A stretch of 64,000 nt of DNA from Cyclobacterium plantarum (GTDB taxonomy: Bacteria; Bacteroidota; Bacteroidia; Cytophagales; Cyclobacteriaceae): the NCBI RefSeq assembly GCF_011290685.1, contig NZ_JAANYN010000009.1, positions 62,001 to 126,000 of the forward strand, written 5' to 3'. The notes below the pieces were generated by a model that ran no database searches, was not told where the DNA came from, and saw nothing but the letters and a program-made list of their open reading frames with translations. Both the position numbers and the translations under genes were made by a program. Below are positions 8,055 to 16,399 of the stretch, one piece after another; positions within the stretch are counted from its first letter, which is position 1, and every line of letters starts with the position of its first letter.

Positions 8055-11000
8055 ATGAAATATTTTTCCTACCTCTTTTCTACAAAAGTATCCCTTTTAT
8101 TGCTGATCCTATTTGCCGGGTCCATGGGGGTGGCCACTTTCATTGAAAATGACCATGGCACCAAAGTAGCCAGAGGTTTGGTGTATGAAGCCTGGTGGTT
8201 TGAAATACTGATGGTCTGGTTGGGATTTTGCTTTATCAACAATATTCAAAAATACAAGCTTTTTCACCGGAACAGGTGGCCCATCGGCATGTTTCATATG
8301 GCCTTCATTCTCATAATAACAGGAGCGGGAGTCACCCGATACTTCAGTGTAGAAGGAACCATGCATATCCGGGAAGGGGAAGCAGAAAACACCCTGTATA
8401 CCACTTCCCACTACCTTCAGCTCAGGCAACTGGATGAAGGACAGGTATTTGAGAAACCCCTGCAATTCATTGCCCAAAATTTTGATGCGGAAGATTTCCC
8501 GGTCAATTTTCCCCAAAGCCCGGAATTGGTCGTCCGCCTTCAAAGGTATATTGGCGGTGCCAGGGAGGTATTTGAAAAGGGTGAGGAAACTTATGTCGAT
8601 ATGGCGGTAGCTGTGGGGAATGGCAGGGAGGATTACAAGTTAAAGCAAGGAGGTGAAATCCTGTTAAACAATATGGTTTTGTCCAGCGCAAATAATTGCC
8701 AAAGCCCCATTTGCATTGGAAAAAATGATGAAGGCTGGTTTATCAAAACCAAAGTTCACCTGCAAATCATGGAAATGAGTAACCAGCAGATGGGTGCCTT
8801 GCACGAGGGTGAGCAGGGACCATTACAATTGCGAAGTCTATATCAATGGGAGGGGGGAGCATTTATGATCAAAAAGATTGAAGAAAATGTTCGCCTGGAT
8901 TATCAACCTGAGCCCAACCCCGAATTGGCCAAAAACTTACCGGATTATATTGCATTTAGTGTAATGGATAAGGAAAACAAGCCCATACAATCGGGTTTTA
9001 TCAAGTTGGTATCCATGGAACCTACCTGGTTTCCATTTGCGTTTGAGGGAGAAAAATACAGCATTACCTTCGGGCCTAAAGCCATTGAATTGCCTTTCCA
9101 ATTGTACCTCAATGCTTTTGAATTGGAAAGATATCCCGGTAGCCAGAGTCCATCAAGTTATGCCTCAGAAGTGATGGTCATGGATAAGGAGCGGGAATTT
9201 CCCTACCGAATATTCATGAATAATGTATTGGATTATAAAGGTTACCGATTCTACCAATCCTCCTACGACAACGATGAACAGGGAACCATATTATCTGTAA
9301 ATCAGGACCGGCCGGGCACGCTCATTACTTATTTGGGATACGCACTTTTGGCACTGGGGATGTTCCTGACACTTTTTGCAAAGGGAAGCAGGTATCAGTT
9401 GCTCAACAAAAAGCTTACTGCTCTGAAAAAAAGGGGACTTTTGGTACTCCTCCTTTTTTCGATCTCCCAACTGATCCATGCGCAGCATAACCCACAAGTG
9501 GAATCGCTTCTGGTGCCTGAGGAAAAGGCGGAAGCTTATGGAAAATTAATCGTCCAGGATATTGACGGGAGAATGAAACCACTGAACACCCTGGCTCATG
9601 AAATTTCCAGAAAACTGACCGGAAAAAGTTATTATTCTATTGAAGGAGAAACTTCAGAACTACAGCTCACTCCGGAGCAGTTTCTTCTGGCTGTACAATT
9701 GAATCCGGAGCTGATGAGTCGTAGTCCGGTTATTAAAATTGACCCTAAAAAGTCCCATCAAGTTTTTGAGGTTTTGGATGTTTCCCCTGATGAAAAAATC
9801 AGTTTCCGGGATTTCATCAATGAGGAGGGAGCCTATTTGCTCAATGAAATGGTGGAAAGGGCCAACCGGCTGAAACCTGCCGAAAGAAATGAATCTGACA
9901 AAGAGCTGCTCAAAGTCGATGAGCGATTTAATATTTTCTATGGTTTACTAACAGGTGATTTTTTGCGTATCTACCCCAATAAACTGGATGCCGACCAAAC
10001 CTGGTACACCAGCAATGAGTTCAACCAGGGTTTTACAGCCGAGGATGCCAGGTTTGTTGAAAACATCGGGCAGTTATATTTGTCAGGTTTGCAAACAGGC
10101 CTGCAAAATGGCGAATGGCAGGATGCGGAAGAAGCACTGTCTTATATCGCCTTATACCAAAAGGAGGCTGGGAAAGAAGTTTACCCATCGGATAAGCTTA
10201 TACAGGCTGAACTTTTGTATAATCAGCTCAACCTGGGCACCCGCTTATTTGGACCATTTTGGTTGTTGGGTGCTTTGCTGCTTATTCTCGGGATATTCCA
10301 GTTATTCTGGCAACACAAAATCATGCAAACCCTATGGAAAGTCGGGCAGGTCTTTGCCTGGACGGGCTGGATTTTATTTACCTTTCACCTGGCCTTAAGA
10401 TGGTACATTGCCCAACATCCGCCATGGAGTGATGGATTTGAAATGTTGGTTTTTGTGGCCTGGGGTATTCTTTTTTTCAGTTTGATTTTTTCGGGCAAAT
10501 CAAAATTCACCATACCCCTGGGTTTGCTGTTTTCGGGAACCCTGTTGTTTGTGGGTTTCCTGGACTGGCTAAATCCAGAAATCACCAACCTGATGCCCGT
10601 ATTGCACTCCTATTGGCTTAAAATACATGTAGCCATTATTGTTAGCAGTTATGCTCCTCTTGCCTTGGCTGCAATTATGGCACTACTTGCCCTTTTGTTA
10701 ATGATTTTTAAACCTCAACAACCAAAAGAAAGGTGGTGGAAAAGCCTTTTGGAATTGAATATCGTGAATGAACTAGCACTTACATCAGGTTTATTCTTAC
10801 TGGCGATCGGCACCTTCCTGGGCGGGGTATGGGCCAATGAAAGCTGGGGCAGGTACTGGGCCTGGGATCCGAAAGAAACCTGGGCATTGATTTCGGTGAT
10901 TGTCTATGCCTTTGTGCTTCATTTGAGGTTGGTTCCTGCTTTAAAAAATGCCTTGGTATATAACCTGGCCAGCTTGTGGGCTTTCTCCAGCATAATCATG

Positions 11001-11177
11001 ACCTCTTTTGGTGTAAACTACTACCTTTCCGGTTTACATTCCTATGCCGCAGGCGATCCGGTGCCGGTTCCACGGTGGGTTTTTGTAGTAGTAGGGGTTT
11101 TAATAGTCATATCCTTACTTTCCATCATAACCTTTAGAAGATGGAGGGTTGAGGACCGGAAAAAAATCGTCATTTGA
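8055..11177 (+). CDS. ccsBA: Fused ResB-CcsA cytochrome c haem lyase (system II)
   Basis: System II cytochrome c biogenesis synthetase. The N-terminal half (about 1-455) is ResB-like, with hydrophobic segments near the start and around residues 425-450 flanking a large extracytoplasmic region. The C-terminal third is CcsA-like, with the tryptophan-rich haem-handling motif WGRYWAWDPKETW near residues 928-940 and eight or so membrane segments. A signal-peptide-like stretch near 458-480, ending HAQHNPQ, marks the join. The ATG at 8055 is preferred over an upstream in-frame TTG at 8034, which lies inside the porin gene. Its position after nrfHA suggests it matures NrfH and NrfA, including the unusual CxxCK haem. 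Confidence 0.92.
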   Translation: MKYFSYLFSTKVSLLLLILFAGSMGVATFIENDHGTKVARGLVYEAWWFEILMVWLGFCFINNIQKYKLFHRNRWPIGMFHMAFILIITGAGVTRYFSVEGTMHIREGEAENTLYTTSHYLQLRQLDEGQVFEKPLQFIAQNFDAEDFPVNFPQSPELVVRLQRYIGGAREVFEKGEETYVDMAVAVGNGREDYKLKQGGEILLNNMVLSSANNCQSPICIGKNDEGWFIKTKVHLQIMEMSNQQMGALHEGEQGPLQLRSLYQWEGGAFMIKKIEENVRLDYQPEPNPELAKNLPDYIAFSVMDKENKPIQSGFIKLVSMEPTWFPFAFEGEKYSITFGPKAIELPFQLYLNAFELERYPGSQSPSSYASEVMVMDKEREFPYRIFMNNVLDYKGYRFYQSSYDNDEQGTILSVNQDRPGTLITYLGYALLALGMFLTLFAKGSRYQLLNKKLTALKKRGLLVLLLFSISQLIHAQHNPQVESLLVPEEKAEAYGKLIVQDIDGRMKPLNTLAHEISRKLTGKSYYSIEGETSELQLTPEQFLLAVQLNPELMSRSPVIKIDPKKSHQVFEVLDVSPDEKISFRDFINEEGAYLLNEMVERANRLKPAERNESDKELLKVDERFNIFYGLLTGDFLRIYPNKLDADQTWYTSNEFNQGFTAEDARFVENIGQLYLSGLQTGLQNGEWQDAEEALSYIALYQKEAGKEVYPSDKLIQAELLYNQLNLGTRLFGPFWLLGALLLILGIFQLFWQHKIMQTLWKVGQVFAWTGWILFTFHLALRWYIAQHPPWSDGFEMLVFVAWGILFFSLIFSGKSKFTIPLGLLFSGTLLFVGFLDWLNPEITNLMPVLHSYWLKIHVAIIVSSYAPLALAAIMALLALLLMIFKPQQPKERWWKSLLELNIVNELALTSGLFLLAIGTFLGGVWANESWGRYWAWDPKETWALISVIVYAFVLHLRLVPALKNALVYNLASLWAFSSIIMTSFGVNYYLSGLHSYAAGDPVPVPRWVFVVVGVLIVISLLSIITFRRWRVEDRKKIVI

Positions 11178-11191
11178 ATTTTAAACATTTT

Positions 11192-11818
11192 CTATTTCCC
11201 ATAAACCTCAATCCAATCCAGCCGGGAGCTTGCAGGAGTCCCTCCCCCAACCATCAGGTCAGAAATGCCTATTTTGAGCACTTTTGAAAGGTCAGGATCC
11301 CCTGCAGTTTTTCCCTCAATAATGGTCTGCATATTCAGATTCCGCCACTTCATTTTACCAAGTTCAAATTCAGATATCACCCAGTCCGTGGTTTCTCCTA
11401 CATGATCCTCACTCACGATCCAGCTTCCATCTGCCAATTCCAGGACCAACCGAAGTTGGCGAAAACCAGATTGCCTGCTCTTCCACCTGATTTTACCGCC
11501 ATGACTCAAATCCACCGATTTGTCCTGCCAGGATAGGGCCATGGCCCAATTGCCCTCACAATTGCCTGACCAAATATAAAAAGGGTCATTCGGGATCTCC
11601 GGATGATTACTTTTTTTCAGCTGCTGTTTGGCTGCACCGTATAAATGTAAACTCAATTCCCTATTTGCCAGGTGCTCCTGAGTTACCGGCGTTTCGGCAG
11701 GAATCTCTTTAAAGTCCTCCCGGAATAATAGGGAATTTACCGATTGGGCAAAGGTCGGAACCTGATGACTAAAGAAAAGAGATACAATAAATAAAATAAC
11801 ACAATGTGAAAATTTCAT
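11192..11818 (-). CDS. Secreted protein of unknown function
   Basis: I do not recognise this 208-residue protein. An N-terminal signal peptide ends near residue 24 (TFAQS). The mature part has many alternating strands and tryptophans, such as PFYIWSGNCEGNWAMAL near residue 80 and SRLDWIEVYGK at the end. This fits a beta-sandwich or lectin-like fold of the kind seen in secreted glycan-associated proteins. It is convergent with the haem lyase gene (14 bp apart) and divergent from nirK, with a 240-bp shared upstream region. It may simply sit inside the nitrite island without taking part in it. Confidence 0.7.
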   Translation of the reverse strand: MKFSHCVILFIVSLFFSHQVPTFAQSVNSLLFREDFKEIPAETPVTQEHLANRELSLHLYGAAKQQLKKSNHPEIPNDPFYIWSGNCEGNWAMALSWQDKSVDLSHGGKIRWKSRQSGFRQLRLVLELADGSWIVSEDHVGETTDWVISEFELGKMKWRNLNMQTIIEGKTAGDPDLSKVLKIGISDLMVGGGTPASSRLDWIEVYGK

Positions 11819-11931
11819 GATTTGAAGGCCATTAAATGATATTTAAATAAAGCTTGATTTTTATGGGATTTAAAATACCTTGAAAATTAATGTATAATGT
11901 GGAATTTTACCAGGCTAATCCATACAATTAA

Positions 11932-11945
11932 CTGATAAAAGTCAT
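11932..11945 (+). promoter_or_regulatory. Candidate Crp/Fnr-type site upstream of nirK
   Basis: CTGAT-AAAA-GTCAT lies 113 bp before the nirK ATG. It matches 12 of 14 positions of the perfect palindrome upstream of the 602-residue gene (22437-22450, read on the minus strand), and both are followed by a T-rich tract. The 5-4-5 architecture is that of Crp/Fnr family operators such as FNR, DNR and HcpR. It also overlaps ATAAAA-N6-TTTTAT (11935-11952). Regulator identity is inference. Confidence 0.5.
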
Positions 11946-12058
11946 GTTTTATTCTAATAAAAGTTAGCAACTGCTTGTGTTTCCAATCCTATTTTTACAG
12001 CAACAAACAATCAAAAAAAGTTCTGTAAGCATTTTTAATCGCTAAAAAAATAAAGAAC

Positions 12059-13540
12059 ATGAAGACGAAAGAAAAAATTTACCTAATAAAAGGATTAAAA
12101 TATCTTTTTATATTATTTTTGATCGGAACCACTTTTTCCTGTGGGACGGAGGAGCAGGGCCAGAAAAAATACTTTTCCCGAAGTGCTGATGAATACGCCA
12201 ATATCAAGATTTATGGAGAAGAAGTAGCTGAATTGACAAGTCCACCCCTGGTACCTGCCCCGGTAGGAAACCGGCCTGCCAAAAAACTTTACATGGAAAT
12301 GGAAATCATTGAAAAGGAAGCGGAAATGGCAGATGGGGTGACTTACTTGTATTGGACTTTTGGAGGGACGGTACCGGGTTCTTTTGTAAGAACCAGGGTG
12401 GGCGATTTGGTAGAATTCAAAATCAAAAACCATCCCGACAACAAACTTCCCCACAACATTGACCTGCATGCGGTAACCGGTCAGGGCGGAGGAGCAGAGG
12501 CCTCTTTTGTTGCACCTGGTCAGGAAAAAACCTTTTCTTTTAAAGTCATCAATCCAGGTTTGTATGTTTACCATTGTGCAACTGCCCCGGTCGGCATGCA
12601 CGTGGCCAATGGGATGTACGGGCTGATATTGGTAGAGCCTGAGGGTGGATTACCTCCGGTAGACAAAGAATTCTATGTCATGCAGGGAGATTTTTATACA
12701 GAGGGGAAATTTGGGCAGGCCGGTCTGCAACCATTTAACATGCAGAAGGCCATTGATGAGAATCCTGATTACGTGGTATTCAACGGCAGTGTCAATGGAC
12801 TTTCAGGAGAAAATGCCCTGACGGCAAAAACAGGAGAAAGTATTCGAATTTTCTTTGGAAATGGTGGACCCAACCTTGCCTCCTCTTTCCATGTCATCGG
12901 TGAAATTTTTGACAAAGTATATGTGGAAGGAGGCAGCCAGATCAATACCAATGTGCAGACCACCCTGGTTCCTGCCGGGGGAGCAGCTATCCTGGAATTC
13001 GTGGCTGATGTTCCTTCTAATCTGGTGTTGGTGGATCATTCCATATTCAGGGCTTTCAATAAAGGTGCATTAGGAGTATTGGCGGTAAGCGGAGAAGAAA
13101 ATCCAAAAGTATTTGCCGGTGAAATCATGGAAGGCATTTACCTGCCTGAAGGTAGTGTTATTCAGAACATGCCCGAAAGTGAACTGAATATCGAAGTTCC
13201 AAAAGACCTGAGCAAATCAGATAGAATTGAGGCGGGTAAAAAGATGTACATGCAAGCCTGCTTTGCCTGCCACCAATCCAATGGAGAGGGTATTCCCAAT
13301 GCCTTTCCTCCACTCGCCCAATCAGATTTCCTGAATGAAGATATCAACCGCAGCATTGATGCGCTACTTTTTGGCCTTTCCGGTGAAATAGAAGTAAACG
13401 GCAAAAAATACAATAGCATCATGCCCGCCCAGCAGCTCAGCGATGAAGAGGTCGCCAATGTATTGACTTATGTATATAATAGCTGGAATAACAATGGTAC
13501 CCTGGTGAGTCCGGAAATGGTAAAAAGCAGAAGAAAATGA
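12059..13540 (+). CDS. nirK: Copper-containing nitrite reductase NirK with C-terminal cytochrome c domain
   Basis: NO-forming nitrite reductase of the AniA-like class. A lipobox ends at C28, so it is probably a lipoprotein facing the periplasm or cell surface. The two cupredoxin domains hold all copper ligands: type 1 H132, C173, H181 and M186; type 2 H137, H172 and H327; catalytic D135 and H278. Spacing of these residues is the same as I recall for Neisseria AniA. A fused cytochrome c domain follows from about residue 385, with CFACH at 401-405 and M455 as likely axial ligand. It overlaps the nirV-like gene by 4 bp. The C-terminal haem probably acts as the direct electron donor to type 1 copper. 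Confidence 0.96.
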   Translation: MKTKEKIYLIKGLKYLFILFLIGTTFSCGTEEQGQKKYFSRSADEYANIKIYGEEVAELTSPPLVPAPVGNRPAKKLYMEMEIIEKEAEMADGVTYLYWTFGGTVPGSFVRTRVGDLVEFKIKNHPDNKLPHNIDLHAVTGQGGGAEASFVAPGQEKTFSFKVINPGLYVYHCATAPVGMHVANGMYGLILVEPEGGLPPVDKEFYVMQGDFYTEGKFGQAGLQPFNMQKAIDENPDYVVFNGSVNGLSGENALTAKTGESIRIFFGNGGPNLASSFHVIGEIFDKVYVEGGSQINTNVQTTLVPAGGAAILEFVADVPSNLVLVDHSIFRAFNKGALGVLAVSGEENPKVFAGEIMEGIYLPEGSVIQNMPESELNIEVPKDLSKSDRIEAGKKMYMQACFACHQSNGEGIPNAFPPLAQSDFLNEDINRSIDALLFGLSGEIEVNGKKYNSIMPAQQLSDEEVANVLTYVYNSWNNNGTLVSPEMVKSRRK

Positions 13541-14301
13541 AAATTTCAATCCCCATAGCGGCTTTATTTTTATTCTCTTTTGGCCTTCAAGCACAGGAAG
13601 AAACGATGGTTCCGATCAGTGGCGGGGTGTATACCCCGCTATACGGAGCTTCCCAAACACAGGTGCGGGTAGCTGACTTTTATCTGGACCCTATACCTGT
13701 AACCCATTTGGATTACCTAAACTTTGTAGAAAAAAATCCCAAATGGAGAAAATCAGCAGTAATTGGCCTCTTTGCAGATCAAAGATACCTGGATTTTTGG
13801 GATGGAGACCTCTCTTTTCCCCAATCGCTGCAGGACAGTCCTGTAAACCATGTTTCCTGGTTTGCTGCCAAGGCTTACTGTGAATGTCAGGGCAAACGTC
13901 TTCCGACGGTGGATGAATGGGAGTATGTAGCCATGGCAAGTGCTTCCCTGAAGGATGCCAGGAAAGACAGCCTGTTTAACCTGGCCATTTTACGCAGCTA
14001 CGAAAAACCAAAAACTTACCTGCAACAGGTTGGAAATCAGGAAAAAAATATATGGGGAGTTACGGACCTGCACGGCATGGTTTGGGAATGGACCATGGAT
14101 TTCAATGCGATCATCCTTACCGGAGAGTCCCGCAATTATGGCAACACAGACCTGGGTCTCTTTTGTGCCAGCGGTGCCCTGGGCGCCAATGACCTGATGA
14201 ACTATGCCGCCTTTATGCGCTATGCCATGCGTTCAAGTCTCAATGCCCGGAATAGCCTGTCAACCTTAGGTTTCAGATGTGCCAAAAACATGCCTCCCTG
14301 A
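13537..14301 (+). CDS. nirV: NirV-like SUMF1 (formylglycine-generating-enzyme-like) protein
   Basis: 254-residue exported protein with a signal peptide ending near residue 19 and one SUMF1/FGE-sulfatase domain, seen in SPVNHVSWFAAKAYCECQG, LPTVDEWEYVA and the terminal LGFRCAK. It starts inside the nirK stop (ATGA overlap), so translation is probably coupled. In denitrifiers nirV commonly follows nirK; its role is not established and is often proposed to be in reductase maturation. The two redox cysteines of true formylglycine-generating enzymes are not present in the RYAMRSSL segment where they would be expected, so it is unlikely to make formylglycine. Another unrelated SUMF1 role is possible. 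Confidence 0.85.
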   Translation: MKISIPIAALFLFSFGLQAQEETMVPISGGVYTPLYGASQTQVRVADFYLDPIPVTHLDYLNFVEKNPKWRKSAVIGLFADQRYLDFWDGDLSFPQSLQDSPVNHVSWFAAKAYCECQGKRLPTVDEWEYVAMASASLKDARKDSLFNLAILRSYEKPKTYLQQVGNQEKNIWGVTDLHGMVWEWTMDFNAIILTGESRNYGNTDLGLFCASGALGANDLMNYAAFMRYAMRSSLNARNSLSTLGFRCAKNMPP

Positions 14302-14355
14302 AAGGATCAAACTTCAATAAAAAAGTAAAAGAACATCGCTTAACCCTTGAAACAA

Positions 14356-14952
14356 ATGAAAAATTCAATCCTTTTGTGCTGCCTTGCAGGTATTTTATCC
14401 TCCTGCAGCAATGACAACAGCCTTCAATATAACTTAAATGTGGAACAGGAGGAGCTGCATGACATGTCCATTTACCACCTGCCTTCAGATTGGAATACCC
14501 AGGATGGAGAAAAAATCTCTTTCATAAACCTTAAGGGGCAGCCCTTGGTGGTAGTCATGATTTACACCGCCTGCAAAACCGCTTGTCCCAGATTGGTGGC
14601 AGATATGCGACAAATTGAGGAAAAGACAAAGCCAAATGTTTCCCGGCAACCCAGATACATATTGGTAAGTATCGATCCCCTGAACGACAGTCCTGAGAAA
14701 TTAAAACAGTTTGCAAAAGCCAACCAAATGGATGGAGCGCAATGGCTTTTTTTACAAGGAACGGAATCAGGAGTAAGGGATTTTGCCAATATCCTTTCGA
14801 TGAAATACAAAAGAATTGACCCCATGGATTTTTCACATTCCAATATCATCAGTGTATTTGATGATCAGGGTGTATTGCGATACCAGAAAGAGGGATTGGG
14901 ACTACAGAACGATGAAATCGTCCAAAAAATAATCGAAGTAAGCGGGCCATAA
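14356..14952 (+). CDS. SCO1/SenC family copper chaperone lipoprotein
   Basis: SCO family thioredoxin-fold protein that delivers copper to cuproenzymes or reduces their cysteines. Using the ATG at 14356 rather than an in-frame TTG at 14347, the lipobox cysteine is C17. The copper-binding CxxxC is C73 and C77 in TACKTACP, and the distal ligand is H161 in FSHSN. The strand RYILVSIDPLNDSP near 100-113 is typical of the family. It lies 54 bp after the nirV-like gene, so it most plausibly loads or maintains the copper centres of NirK; this is inferred from context. Confidence 0.92.
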   Translation: MKNSILLCCLAGILSSCSNDNSLQYNLNVEQEELHDMSIYHLPSDWNTQDGEKISFINLKGQPLVVVMIYTACKTACPRLVADMRQIEEKTKPNVSRQPRYILVSIDPLNDSPEKLKQFAKANQMDGAQWLFLQGTESGVRDFANILSMKYKRIDPMDFSHSNIISVFDDQGVLRYQKEGLGLQNDEIVQKIIEVSGP

Positions 14953-14959
14953 AGGCCCC

Positions 14960-15355
14960 TTATTTTAAAGGATAAATTTCATTTTCGCGGTAATATTTTA
15001 TTTTGGCCTGAAACATCATGCCCATTTTTTCTGCTCGCCAAATGGCCTCTTTTGCCTTATCTCCTGTAAATTTTTCCTTGACAGTAGCATTAAAAAGCTC
15101 CAGCCAGCGCTCAAAATGCTGTTCATTCACCGGCATGCTGGCATGAGGCGTAAAAGGGCTGCCATAGTAGGTGTGTTCTTCCAACAGCACCGTTTGCCAA
15201 AACCGATACATTTTATCCAGGTGTTTGCCCCAATCACCTTTGATTCTTTGTTCAAAAATTGGTGCCAAAATGGGGTCGGTTTTTACTTTATCATAAAAAC
15301 TATCCACCAAACTCCTGATTTGCTCAATTTCCTCTATTTTAACCTTCTGCCCCAC
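14960..15355 (-). CDS. Group III truncated haemoglobin
   Basis: 131-residue globin of the truncated group III (P) class. The opening FYDKVKTDPIL region carries the B10 Tyr (Y21). The DWGKHLDKMYRFWQTVLL helix and H80 in HFERWLELF (proximal F8 His) with W84 are characteristic. Such proteins bind O2 and NO and have been linked to NO or peroxynitrite handling. It is the last gene of a three-gene minus-strand set with the Rrf2 regulator (26 bp apart) and the hemerythrin, which supports a nitrosative-stress role. It converges on the SCO gene with 7 bp between stops. Confidence 0.92.
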   Translation of the reverse strand: MGQKVKIEEIEQIRSLVDSFYDKVKTDPILAPIFEQRIKGDWGKHLDKMYRFWQTVLLEEHTYYGSPFTPHASMPVNEQHFERWLELFNATVKEKFTGDKAKEAIWRAEKMGMMFQAKIKYYRENEIYPLK

Positions 15356-15381
15356 TATAAACCAATTTAATTGAACTTACC

Positions 15382-15819
15382 TTATATAATTGAATGCAGG
15401 GTAGCTTTGCCACTGGATACTTCTTCAGCCAGTTCTCTGAGTGTTTTTGTCTTGAGTAACCTGGCCAATCCCTCCCTGATTTCCTTGTATTCATGATGGA
15501 TGGGACAAGGATTGGCTGCTGAGCACTGTTTCAATCCCAACCCGCATCCATAAAAGAGTTTATCTCCGTCTATGGCTACCACCAAATCCATCAAATGAAT
15601 GTTTTCCTGCTCCTTATCTATGTAAAACCCTCCATTGGGCCCTTTAGTAGAACTGACGATATCCTGTCTGGCCAGGGCCTGCAAAATTTTGGCAGTAAAA
15701 TATTCAGGCGCATCTATTTCCTTACAGATATCCTTTACCCCTAATTTATTGCCTTTTTTGCTCTGGGACCATATATATATTACAGCCCTTATGCCATATT
15801 CACATGCTTTCGAAAACAT
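15382..15819 (-). CDS. Rrf2 family Fe-S transcriptional regulator, NsrR-like
   Basis: 145-residue winged-helix regulator. The N-terminal helix-turn-helix includes the ACEYGIRAVIYI segment, ICKEIDAPEYFTAKIL recognition helices and the GPNGGF wing. Three cysteines C92, C99 and C105 (Cx6Cx5C) are placed as in IscR and NsrR and would ligate a [2Fe-2S] or [4Fe-4S] cluster. Between hemerythrin and truncated haemoglobin genes, and next to nirK and nnrS, an NO-sensing repressor role like NsrR is the best guess. Calling it nsrR outright is not justified, because Rrf2 subfamilies are hard to separate by eye. It starts 9 bp after the hemerythrin stop. Confidence 0.88.
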   Translation of the reverse strand: MFSKACEYGIRAVIYIWSQSKKGNKLGVKDICKEIDAPEYFTAKILQALARQDIVSSTKGPNGGFYIDKEQENIHLMDLVVAIDGDKLFYGCGLGLKQCSAANPCPIHHEYKEIREGLARLLKTKTLRELAEEVSSGKATLHSII

Positions 15820-15828
15820 TTTTTATTT

Positions 15829-16308
15829 CTAATTTGCCCAAAATTGATCCTGCCATTTTTCTGTTGTCTTTTCATGGATCCGGTCCACAATTTCTTGCAT
15901 TTCCAGAAGCTCGTCTTCCTTAAGTTCCACTTGCATGTGTTGAAAAAGTTTCCTCTCTTCAAAACGGATATGTGCTTCCAAATCGCCTGCAAACTTTTCC
16001 AGAAGCTCATTCACTTCTTCCTGCTCTTTATACAATTCCTCAATGAGCTCCCTCAGATGGGCATGTTGTTTCTCCACTTCCTTTCGCATCAGGTCATTCC
16101 GGCCCAGAAAAGAAAAAATGTGGCGTTCTTCCAATTGGAAATGTGGCTCCAGGTGTTCGCTGTAATAATAATCAATGTATTTAAGTATGCGATCAGTATC
16201 CAATTCCTTTTTCAGTCCCTTCCTGATTTTCCATACCAGTAACAAGCCAAAATGATGATCCTGAGAAAGTGGCACCAGTGCCGGATGTCTCTTCAGTGGT
16301 TTACCCAT
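15829..16308 (-). CDS. Hemerythrin domain protein
   Basis: 159-residue four-helix hemerythrin (HHE) protein with a probable di-iron site. Candidate ligands are H18/H19 in DHHFG, H52 and H56 with E60 in the EHLEPHFQLEE helix, H82, and H113 with E117/E118 in AHIRFEE. Single-domain HHE proteins next to Rrf2 genes are often connected to NO, as in YtfE/ScdA-type di-iron repair proteins, but this one lacks the ScdA-like N-terminal domain. It leads the hemerythrin-Rrf2-trHb operon. A 17-bp palindrome sits about 70 bp before its ATG. Confidence 0.87.
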   Translation of the reverse strand: MGKPLKRHPALVPLSQDHHFGLLLVWKIRKGLKKELDTDRILKYIDYYYSEHLEPHFQLEERHIFSFLGRNDLMRKEVEKQHAHLRELIEELYKEQEEVNELLEKFAGDLEAHIRFEERKLFQHMQVELKEDELLEMQEIVDRIHEKTTEKWQDQFWAN

Positions 16309-16376
16309 AACGTGTTTGATTTAATTCCTTCTCTTCTATAAGCCACACGAACAAATGTAAGCAGATTCCTATTAAA

Positions 16377-16393
16377 ATAAAATACATTTTTAT
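16377..16393 (-). promoter_or_regulatory. Palindrome upstream of the hemerythrin-Rrf2-trHb operon
   Basis: ATAAAA-TACAT-TTTTAT is a 6-5-6 inverted repeat 69-85 bp before the hemerythrin start, at the very end of the TonB receptor gene region. It is the best candidate operator for the Rrf2 protein encoded in this operon. A similar ATAAAA-N6-TTTTAT with one more spacer base is in the nirK leader (11935-11952). The AT richness makes chance occurrence possible. Confidence 0.35.
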
Positions 16394-16399
16394 CTTTTA

